Below are positions 1 to 6,492 of a DNA stretch of 19,093 bases, piece by piece. Numbering within the stretch: the stretch's first letter is position 1; every line of letters starts with the position of its first letter. Below the pieces are notes generated by a model. The model was not told the origin of the DNA, searched no databases, and saw only the letters and a list, made by a program, of their open reading frames with translations. The DNA lies in assembly GCA_050014795.1 (NCBI GenBank), contig JBEKCQ010000064.1:1-19093 (forward strand), written 5' to 3'. The position numbers and the translations under genes are program-made. The DNA is from JALHUF01 sp050014795. GTDB lineage: Bacteria; Acidobacteriota; Terriglobia; UBA7540.

Positions 1-993
1 TCCCTGGAGCCGGCACACCTGACGCTCGGACGGGACGATCATCCGCTGCTGGCCCAGCTTCAAGATGACTCGCGGCCTCCTTATGTGAAAGACCCGTTTC
101 TTTTCACCATGCATTTGGTTTCCACTTCAGGAAAGCCGATCGCGACCTTGATCAATTGGAGTGACCACCCGGAAACGCTGGGCGGGAAGAATACGGAAAT
201 CACGTCGGACTACCCCCATTGGCTGTGCCGCGTTGTTGAAGAAAAGCTCGGCGGAACAGCCGTGTTCTTCGACGGCTCGATTGGGGGACTGATTTCGACG
301 CTGGGCAACCAGGTAGCGCTCCAGGACCCGGAGACCGGAGAGATCGCCCACGACGATACTTGGAAGAAGGCCGAGCTGTTCGGACAAGTCCTCGGTGAAC
401 TTGCCACGCGCGCCACTAAGGCCGGCGAGCAGGTGGAGGTCGATTCGCTCGTGGTGCGCAAGGCCGTTTTCTTTGCACCTGTCGAAAACGACCGATTTCG
501 CGTCGGGGGGGCAACGGGGATCTACAAAAATCGCAAGCCGCTCTACACAGATGGGAAATTGGACGCCACGGTCGCCGAGAAGGAGTTCCCTGGCTATGGC
601 AAGCTGAAGTACTTCACAGGTAAGGATATGCAGACTGAGGTCAACTACCTCCAACTCCTGAGCCGTGGGAAGGTCGTGGCGGAGATTACCACCGTGCCCG
701 GAGAAATCTATCCCGAACTTGTCAACGGCGGGATAGTGCGGTACCCGGGAGCAGATTTCCCCGATGCTGCTTTCGAGCCCACGCTGCGCGCCCGGCTGAA
801 GAGCAAGTATCAGTTCGTCTTCGGACTGGGGAATGACGAACTGGGTTACATCATCCCCAAGGCCGAGTGGGATGACCAGCCACCCTGGCTCAAGAACAAG
901 CCCGAGCGCTGGTATGGAGAAATCAATTCGGTAGGGCCGGAGATCGCCGGCGCGGTCATGCGGGCACTGGTGGGCTTAATTGACAGTCGCTAG
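1..993 (+). CDS. Neutral/alkaline non-lysosomal ceramidase-like hydrolase, 3' part (N-terminus outside window)
   Basis: The reading frame is open from the first base, so the start lies upstream; the visible 330 residues are the middle and C-terminal part. A GTG at 85 is not needed as a start because the frame before it also codes protein-like sequence (HLTLGRDDHPLLAQLQDD). Family evidence is the block INWSDHPETLGG...ITSDYPHWL followed by AVFFDGSIGGLIS, which follows the pattern of neutral-ceramidase-type domains (a conserved 'HP' after a hydrophobic strand, then 'SADYP', then 'GxxGD'-like). The C-terminal block FGLGNDELGYIIPKAEW and YGEINSVGPEIAG is also typical of the bacterial relatives. 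The His in DHPE and the Glu in NDELGY are candidate metal ligands by analogy. Known members hydrolyse the amide bond of ceramides, but many bacterial proteins of this family are uncharacterised and the substrate here is unknown. The gene ends with TAG; no terminator follows. Confidence 0.7.
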   Translation, partial: SLEPAHLTLGRDDHPLLAQLQDDSRPPYVKDPFLFTMHLVSTSGKPIATLINWSDHPETLGGKNTEITSDYPHWLCRVVEEKLGGTAVFFDGSIGGLISTLGNQVALQDPETGEIAHDDTWKKAELFGQVLGELATRATKAGEQVEVDSLVVRKAVFFAPVENDRFRVGGATGIYKNRKPLYTDGKLDATVAEKEFPGYGKLKYFTGKDMQTEVNYLQLLSRGKVVAEITTVPGEIYPELVNGGIVRYPGADFPDAAFEPTLRARLKSKYQFVFGLGNDELGYIIPKAEWDDQPPWLKNKPERWYGEINSVGPEIAGAVMRALVGLIDSR

Positions 994-1306
994 GGCAGAG
1001 GACAGGACTTGGGTCTTCCATGTTCGGTCACCAGTTCTTGGAGTCGCCAAGAGCTTGCATCGGTCGGGCGCGGGTGCGTGGGATGTCGCGGGGCGCGGCC
1101 GGTCGGGAGGGGCGAACGGCACTGGTGTTCTCGGCCTGAGGGATTTCACACAACTCCGCAATGGGTGTGCCCACGCATCCAGTTTAAGACCTACACAGCT
1201 AGGAGGATACCGGTCGACAACATGTCGCCTCGAAGCGGGTCTGGCGCCGCGGTCTGCGTCGAAATTGCTTGGCAATAGCGTTGCCGCTGCAGGGGCCAGG
1301 CTGACC
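994..1306. other. Intergenic region without a supportable gene
   Basis: This 313-base stretch lies between the ceramidase-like gene and the GNAT remnant. I see no protein-family resemblance in any frame. A consensus-like AGGAGG at 1201-1206 is followed by an ATG only after 15 bases and by an 18-codon frame, so it does not mark a gene. A short hairpin (GGCAA/TTGCC, 5 bp stem, 5 nt loop) lies near 1270-1285. No clear sigma70 promoter was found. Confidence 0.5.
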
Positions 1307-1840
1307 ATGGCTGGTGCTCCTGAACTCGTCTTCAGTGCTGTCGAAATCGGAATACAGGGTGCACGCCCACTTGTCGTGCGCGAGGACAGCTCCCGGGACC
1401 TCGGGCCACTCGTCGAAATGTACGCGGCCTTCCAGCCCGAGCGCGTCGCGCAAGGCCTTCCTCCGCCCGATGTTCCCCGGATCACCCGGTGACTGGAAGA
1501 ATTGCAGCCCAAGTCGCGCTCGCTTCTGGCTGCAGAAGGGGCGCGCATTGTCGCACACGCCGTGTTATGCCCCATTTCCAGCGAGGCGGTGGAGTTCACG
1601 ATATTCGTCCACCAGGATTATCGCGGCCGGGGGCTTGGGACTACGCTGACCCGGCTCGCCCTAACCTTCGCCGCCGACATGGGCTGTGCGCAAGTCTTCC
1701 TCGCGACCGAACTCTCCAATTGCCCTGCGCTGCGTCTCTACAAGAAGGTGGGCTTCGAAATCCGAAGCGCTTATGGTGACGAATGTGAGATGAGACTTGA
1801 CATCGTGAGCGCGGCGAAACAGGAACCACGAGCAGCCTGA
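1307..1840 (+). pseudogene. GNAT family N-acetyltransferase interrupted by an in-frame TGA
   Basis: Both halves lie in the same frame and together give about 177 codons, the normal size of a GNAT enzyme. The 5' half, from ATG 1307, contains LVVREDSSRDLGPLVEMYAA and AQGLPPPDVPRITR, as in GNAT N-termini. It stops at TGA 1490-1492. The frame resumes directly with LEELQPKSR...AHAVLCP, then the acetyl-CoA-binding motif A, VHQDYRGRGLG, then a C-terminal NCPALRLYKKVGFE block. At the TGA, relatives typically read Trp (R-W-L-E), so one TGG to TGA change explains the break. The downstream half alone (a TTG at 1502 could start it) keeps the CoA loop but lacks the first strand and helices, so it would probably not fold as an active enzyme. 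GNAT enzymes move an acetyl group from acetyl-CoA to an amine; the substrate here cannot be told. Alternatives are a base-call or assembly error, or real decay. Confidence 0.78.
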
Positions 1841-1953
1841 CTCTCATCGAGAAGCATTCGCCCCAGACCGGAAATTGGACGGGGGACCCTCGGTCCTGGC
1901 TCTCCCGGCGGACTGGCCCTTTCCGCGTCAACGGGGGCGTGGGCGAAGCACAC

Positions 1954-1982
1954 TTGACATGAACCCGCGCGTCTCATAGCAT
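1954..1982 (+). promoter_or_regulatory. Sigma70-type promoter for the STAS gene
   Basis: A perfect -35 TTGACA (1954-1959) is followed after exactly 17 bases by a -10 TAGCAT (1977-1982, 4 of 6 consensus positions). The predicted start of transcription is near 1989, giving a leader of about 120 bases before the GTG at 2110. No other promoter-like pair was seen between the GNAT remnant and the STAS gene. Confidence 0.6.
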
Positions 1983-2109
1983 GGCAGTCTGGCTTACGGC
2001 TGGATATTTGCGGAGGTGGATTCCGGAAACAAGCGCGCAACGGCGCCAGCGGCAAAGCGAACGGTCCTGGGTCCAATCGTGGGGGCACTTTCCCGAGTGA
2101 GGTTGTTTC

Positions 2110-2526
2110 GTGAGAATTGAGCTGAAGTTTTCCGACGACGTGGCCATCGTACGTTTGAGTGGGAAATTCCTGGCCGGCAGCGACGGTCCTTTTCTGCGGC
2201 AAAAGGTGAAAGACCTCATCGAGGCTGGGACGAAGAAACTGGTGATGGATTTCGGTGATGTGCCCTACATTGACTCGACGGGATTGGGCTTCCTAGCCGG
2301 CAGCCATGCGACGGCGAAGATGGCCGGCGTCAACATGGTTTTGGCGGACCTGAATCCGTACGTGAGAAAGGTTCTGGATGGAGTCCAGCTTTCGCAATTC
2401 TTCGTGATTACCCGTGATGAAGCGGCTGCCTTGGCGATGCTGCAGGGAACCGGGCCCGCCTCCGCGAGTACGGTGCCAGCAAAGGGCCCCAAAGGGAAAA
2501 AGCGCTCCTCGGGCACGAGCCCGTAA
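2110..2526 (+). CDS. Single-domain STAS protein (anti-sigma factor antagonist / SpoIIAA-RsbV-like)
   Basis: This 138-residue protein is a STAS domain over residues 1-110 followed by a basic, low-complexity tail (GPASASTVPAKGPKGKK...). The hallmark phosphorylation loop, YIDSTGLGFL, is intact, with Ser56 as the expected target of an anti-sigma kinase of the SpoIIAB/RsbW type. Proteins of this family bind and release such kinases when unphosphorylated, freeing a sigma factor, or act in analogous partner-switching modules. The GTG start is chosen because GTGAGG (2097-2102) sits 7 bases upstream and the protein begins at the first beta-strand of the fold. A strong promoter lies at 1954-1982. No kinase, PP2C phosphatase or sigma factor is encoded nearby, so the partner must lie elsewhere. 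The 25-residue tail is longer than in minimal SpoIIAA proteins; its role is unknown. Confidence 0.88.
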   Translation: MRIELKFSDDVAIVRLSGKFLAGSDGPFLRQKVKDLIEAGTKKLVMDFGDVPYIDSTGLGFLAGSHATAKMAGVNMVLADLNPYVRKVLDGVQLSQFFVITRDEAAALAMLQGTGPASASTVPAKGPKGKKRSSGTSP

Positions 2527-2693
2527 CAAGGCGGCGGAGCTTCGCCTCACATATTGGGGAGGCCTTGCCGGCGGCTCGCAGGGATTAGGTCACGACGGGC
2601 TGATTGGCGTCACCCCGAGACGATACTGGCCGGATAAGGCCGAACAAGATAAGATATAGGCGACCCGCTCCTTCGGCGGCGGGAGTTGCGACT

Positions 2694-3512
2694 ATGGCGG
2701 TCGAGAAACCCACGACGGAAGTTGCCAGGCGTCGTAGTGACCGCATATTGGCCCCTGTACGCATTCGTGTCATCGGCAATGACATGTCAGGAGTTTCTTT
2801 CGCCGAAGTGACCGTGACCGTCAGCTTCAATCAGCAGGGCGCTCGGATCAGCCTGACCCATTCGCTGTTGCCGGATGACGTTGTGCTGATTATGAACGTG
2901 GAGAACGGCATCGAAGAAGAGTTCCGGGTCGTGGGTGGCTTTCAAGAGGTGTTCGGCAATCGGCGAGAATGGGGTGTGGAGGCAGTCAACCCGGGTAGTG
3001 CCATCTGGGGTGTAACGTTCTCGCAGCCCGCTGAAGGGCTTCAGCCCAAGGTGTTGATTGAGTGTGCAGCGTGCAAGAAAGCCACGCAGAGTCCGCTTTC
3101 CTCCATCGAATACGATGTCCTGCTCTCCACCGGCCTGATTTCCCGGCATTGCGACCGTTGCGGCGAAACCACGCGCTGGAAGCCCAGCGAGCAGGCGATC
3201 ACGGCCGAAATCATCGCCTCCAGCGTCAAGGGCCCGCCTAAGAGTGGCGAGCAACGCAAGGCCCGGCGGCTGAAGTTGGTGATGCGCATCCGAGTACGCA
3301 ACGCGTGGGGCCAGGCCGACGTTGCCCAGACGCGGGATGTTTCCAAAGCCGGCCTGTGCTTTGTGAGTACGCAACGCCATTCGGTCGGCGACATCGTATA
3401 CATCACGCTTCCTTTCGCTGACAATCAGGCTCCCATCGAGACGCCGAGCAAGATCGCCTGGTCGGCCGAAAGCTCAGTGGGGCGTTTCTACGGCGTGTGC
3501 TATCAGAAGTGA
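2694..3512 (+). CDS. PilZ-domain protein with a four-Cys zinc-ribbon-like insert between two PilZ-like domains
   Basis: The ATG at 2694 is preferred over in-frame upstream starts because GGGAG (2681-2685) precedes it by 8 bases and upstream codons look non-conserved; this gives 272 residues. Residues 12-100 form a PilZ-like barrel starting with RRRSDR, but the second c-di-GMP motif is degenerate there (SFNQQG rather than D/N-x-S-x-x-G). Residues 124-156 hold CAAC...CDRC, a zinc-ribbon-like pair of CxxC motifs. Residues 186-270 form a second PilZ domain with both binding motifs intact: R188-x-x-x-R192 (RKARR) and D215-V-S-K-A-G220. PilZ domains bind cyclic di-GMP and pass the signal to a partner by contact. 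The gene follows the STAS gene by 167 bases in the same direction; co-transcription is possible but not shown, as no strong promoter or terminator is visible in the gap. The output pathway is unknown. Confidence 0.83.
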   Translation: MAVEKPTTEVARRRSDRILAPVRIRVIGNDMSGVSFAEVTVTVSFNQQGARISLTHSLLPDDVVLIMNVENGIEEEFRVVGGFQEVFGNRREWGVEAVNPGSAIWGVTFSQPAEGLQPKVLIECAACKKATQSPLSSIEYDVLLSTGLISRHCDRCGETTRWKPSEQAITAEIIASSVKGPPKSGEQRKARRLKLVMRIRVRNAWGQADVAQTRDVSKAGLCFVSTQRHSVGDIVYITLPFADNQAPIETPSKIAWSAESSVGRFYGVCYQK

Positions 3513-3675
3513 CGTCTGCGAGCGACAGGGGTCAGCCCCGCGGCTCGATCTGCTCGCCTTGATCACTCCCTTAGAATTCCCGTTTACATTGCAGCAGGGC
3601 GGATGGAAGGCTCACCCAACTCAGGCCAGTCCTTGGCCGGGTAGTCGCAGGAGTGACTTTGCTGGGAGGCGCGGA

Positions 3676-4350
3676 CTATTGCGGGACGATCAAGCCGCGC
3701 TTGACAGCATACAACACGATCTCGGCCGTGCGGTGCAGCCCCAGCGTTTCCATCACGTGAGCACGGTGTACCGCCACGGTGTTGACGCTGATGTTCAACA
3801 AGGCGGCAATCTCTTTGTTGGATTTCCCTTGTGCGATGAGCTGGAGGACTTCCTTCTCGCGCAGGGTGAGGCGCTCGTAGGGATCCCGGCTCCTGTCTTC
3901 GAAGGAGCCTGCTTTCAGGCTTTCGATCACTAGGTTGGAGATCCCCGGACTCATGTAGGCGCCCCCGTCCGCCAGCGCGATGATGGCGCGGGTGAGGTCC
4001 ACCTCGATGGCGTTCTTCAGGATGTACCCCTTGGCACCTATCTCGAAAGCCTTCCGCACATAGGCTTCGTTGGAATACATGCTGAGGATCAGGATCTTAA
4101 CCTGGGGAAAGGCCTTCAGGATTTCCGCGCTGGCCTCGAGCCCGCCCAACTCGGGCATGGAGAGGTCCATCACCACGACGTCGGGTTTGAGCTCCTTCGC
4201 CAGTTGGATGGCGGAAAGGCCGGTACTGGCCTCTCCCACTACCGCTATGCGCGGATCATCCTCCAGAATGCGCCGGAATCCCTGACGGACCAGCGTGTGG
4301 TCTTCGGCGAGGAGAACGCGAATTTTCTTTTCGGGATTGGCTGATGCCAT
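3676..4350 (-). CDS. NarL/FixJ-family response regulator (receiver + LuxR-type HTH)
   Basis: The 224-residue protein has a receiver domain at residues 9-125 and a LuxR-type helix-turn-helix at about 157-220. Receiver residues are complete: acidic pocket E16/D17, phospho-acceptor D62 in VVVMDLSMPE, S90 in the switch position, and K112 in KGYILK. The output domain reads LTLREKEVLQLIAQGKSNKEIA...ISVNTVAVHRAHVMETLGL, the standard DNA-binding signature. Phosphorylation at D62 is expected to allow dimer binding to target promoters. The ATG lies 3 bases after the stop of the sensor kinase gene, so the two are almost certainly one operon and translated in a coupled way; the weak AGGGTG leader lies inside the kinase 3' end. 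It converges with the PilZ gene; the 163 bases between hold only weak hairpins (gggg/cccc at 3528-3539, and a GGCCA/TGGCC stem near 3624-3638). Target genes are unknown. Confidence 0.93.
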   Translation of the reverse strand: MASANPEKKIRVLLAEDHTLVRQGFRRILEDDPRIAVVGEASTGLSAIQLAKELKPDVVVMDLSMPELGGLEASAEILKAFPQVKILILSMYSNEAYVRKAFEIGAKGYILKNAIEVDLTRAIIALADGGAYMSPGISNLVIESLKAGSFEDRSRDPYERLTLREKEVLQLIAQGKSNKEIAALLNISVNTVAVHRAHVMETLGLHRTAEIVLYAVKRGLIVPQ

Positions 4351-4353
4351 TGG

Positions 4354-6267
4354 CTAATTCACCCTTTCGACCGCGGGCTGCGCGGCAGGCCTTTTGCGCG
4401 GGATGCGGACCCGCACCACCGTCCCCTTGCGGGGCGCGGAGGTGATACTGAATGTGCCACGCAGGTGCTCTGCCCGCTCCTGCATTCCCATCATGCCCAG
4501 TCCTTCTCCGGCGGTCCGGTTCATTTCGCTGCTCATGTCAAATCCGGCGCCGTGATCTCTGATTTCCAGACTCAGGTCTCCCGGTCCTTCCCTCAGGATA
4601 ACCCAGGCTTCCTGCGCCTTGGAATGGCGGGCCACGTTGTTCAGGGCTTCCTGCACGATGCGGTAAAGATGGATGGCCTCTTCGCCCGGGAAAAAGCCAT
4701 CCAGCATTTCCCGCTGGAAATGCACCTGGATCCCGGTCTGACGTGAAAACTGCTCCGTAAACCACTCCAGGGTTTGCTCCAAACCGAAATCGTCCAGAAT
4801 AGCGGGGCGAAAGATCTGGGACCTGTCTCGCACAGTCTGCAGGGTGTCCTCGACGATTTTCTTGACCTGCTGGACATCCTGGACAAAGACGGAATCCTTG
4901 TCCAGGCCTTTCTGGCCCGCTCGTCCCAGCATGACGCCGATGGCCGTGAGGATCTGCCCGAATTCGTCGTGCAGGTCGCGAGCGATGTGGCGGAGCGTCT
5001 CTTCCTGGACTTCAATCAGCTTCCAAGAAAGTTTCCGCAGTTGTTCAGACTGCGCTCTCAACTGTTCCAGGAGCTGAGCGTTTCTCAGGGGACCGAGCGT
5101 GGCCTCGACAATCTTGGAGGCCAGCCGCATGTCCTCCTCGCCCAAGGGCCCCGAACCTTCGTCGCGGCCCAGCGTGAAAACCCCGAAAAGCACTCCTCCC
5201 AGGCGGAGTGGGAGGGCCAGATACTCCGCAGCCACCGACGGCGCCGGAGTGATCTCCCCAGGAGTGCTCTGTACCTTGACGATGAAAGCCTGGTCGGGCT
5301 CGCGCGACGCAAGAGCTGAAGCCAGTGCGTTCTCCAGCGCCGCTCCGCGGGTCTCTTCGTGGATCGTGCCGCACGCCGCTTGGCAGTAGAAACGGGCTCC
5401 TTCGGGCAAGTACCTCAAGAAAAAAACACGGGGCACACCGAGAGCCCTGGTAAGTTGCTCGCAAGCGTCCTGGAGCACCTTCCCTGGCTCTTGTTCCTGG
5501 CTTACGGCGTGAATGGCGTCGTAGAGCGCGGCGAGTTGCTGATTCTGCACCTGGAGTTTCTCCGCCAGATGGTGCAGCCTCTCGAATGTCTTGCGGTTGG
5601 CTTGGAGCGTGTAAAGGCCGGTGCCCAGCGCCACCAGGAACAGGACGCCGATCAGCAGCAGGGTATCCCGTCTGACCTTCTCGTACACCAAGATGACCTG
5701 TTGGCCGGCTTCGGCTTGCGCCTGATCGTTTAGGGTGAGCAGCCGCGAGATAATCTGCGAAACGATCTCCCGCTTATTCTCCAACTGCGAGCGGATCACG
5801 TAGCGTGCCGTTTCCTCGTGCCCCTGGTCTGCCAGCGCGAAGGCCTCGTCGGCCGTCGTCCAGAATTCGTCCAGCAACTCGCGCAACTGCGCACGCTTCT
5901 GGTTGCTATTAGCGGTGCTGACGGCATACTGCGCCTCCAGCGCCAGTGCCTGTTTCATGTCTTGCCGGACGCGCGTGAACTCGCCGCGCCAGTAGAAAAT
6001 CGGGTACCGGCTCTCAGGAAGCGTCATGTCCCGCAGGGAGACGGCCAGGAAATACACGTCATCCTGCAGGCGCAATAGCTGCAAGGAAGCCTTGCGGTTC
6101 TTCTCGACGACATTGGCCTGGAAGTCTTCCAGCCCCCTCATCTTCCGGATGGTGTAAAGGGCAAAAACGGCGAAGATCGATAAGGTGATACACAAGCCGA
6201 TCCAAAGCCGCCGGGAAGGGGAGGGAATCTGGCTCAGCAGATCATGTTTGGATTGCGGCTCGCCCAT
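4354..6267 (-). CDS. Membrane sensor histidine kinase, NarL-partner type (HisKA_3), with GAF domain
   Basis: The 637-residue protein has a cytoplasmic N-terminus, TM1 at about residues 21-40, a mostly helical periplasmic segment (about 43-200), TM2 at about 202-220, a coiled linker, a GAF-like domain (about 250-400), a second coiled segment, then the kinase core. The phospho-acceptor is His433 in RHIARDLHDEFGQ, the HisKA_3 form that pairs with NarL-type regulators. The ATPase part shows the N-box EALNNVARHSKA (541-552), G1 DHGAGFD (571-577) and G2 GEGLGMMGMQERA (587-599). It should autophosphorylate and donate phosphate to the adjacent regulator. The periplasmic region resembles a four-helix-bundle sensor in composition, but the ligand cannot be read from sequence. 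The ATG at 6267 has a GAGGCGG element slightly far upstream. The TAG stop is 3 bases before the regulator's ATG. Confidence 0.92.
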   Translation of the reverse strand: MGEPQSKHDLLSQIPSPSRRLWIGLCITLSIFAVFALYTIRKMRGLEDFQANVVEKNRKASLQLLRLQDDVYFLAVSLRDMTLPESRYPIFYWRGEFTRVRQDMKQALALEAQYAVSTANSNQKRAQLRELLDEFWTTADEAFALADQGHEETARYVIRSQLENKREIVSQIISRLLTLNDQAQAEAGQQVILVYEKVRRDTLLLIGVLFLVALGTGLYTLQANRKTFERLHHLAEKLQVQNQQLAALYDAIHAVSQEQEPGKVLQDACEQLTRALGVPRVFFLRYLPEGARFYCQAACGTIHEETRGAALENALASALASREPDQAFIVKVQSTPGEITPAPSVAAEYLALPLRLGGVLFGVFTLGRDEGSGPLGEEDMRLASKIVEATLGPLRNAQLLEQLRAQSEQLRKLSWKLIEVQEETLRHIARDLHDEFGQILTAIGVMLGRAGQKGLDKDSVFVQDVQQVKKIVEDTLQTVRDRSQIFRPAILDDFGLEQTLEWFTEQFSRQTGIQVHFQREMLDGFFPGEEAIHLYRIVQEALNNVARHSKAQEAWVILREGPGDLSLEIRDHGAGFDMSSEMNRTAGEGLGMMGMQERAEHLRGTFSITSAPRKGTVVRVRIPRKRPAAQPAVERVN

Positions 6268-6316
6268 CGCTTCGTGCCCGCCTCAGAGCACGGACACCCG
6301 AAACTCCTCTCGTCTA

Positions 6317-6345
6317 ACAATAGCGCAGCGCCGCACGAGCATCAA
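6317..6345 (-). promoter_or_regulatory. Candidate sigma70 promoter for the kinase/regulator operon
   Basis: On the - strand a -35 TTGATG (6345-6340) is separated by 17 bases from a -10 TATTGT (6322-6317). Each hexamer matches 4 of 6 consensus bases. Transcription would start near 6310, about 43 bases before the kinase ATG. It is the best pair in the 225-base gap before the GH42-like gene, but modest matches leave it uncertain. Confidence 0.4.
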
Positions 6346-6492
6346 CAGCGAAGTCTGGCGTCAGGTTTGCGGGCCCTGAGCAGTGGGGGTTACGCAGGAC
6401 CCGCCGGGCCCTCTCGGGCAAGGCCGAGGGAGGCGACCTAGGGTAACCCAGCGCGGAAGCGTTGGGGAAAGGGTAGGCCCTGAACAGCCTCC

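Noticed and set aside
1201..1278. AGGAGG followed by a small open frame from ATG 1222
   Set aside because: The spacing of 15 bases is too long for a normal ribosome-binding site, and the 18-codon product has no recognisable feature.
6371..6411. GGGCCC...GGGCCC repeat as a terminator of the GH42-like gene
   Set aside because: The arms are only 6 bp, the loop is long, no U-rich tract follows, and the site is about 80 bases past the stop codon.
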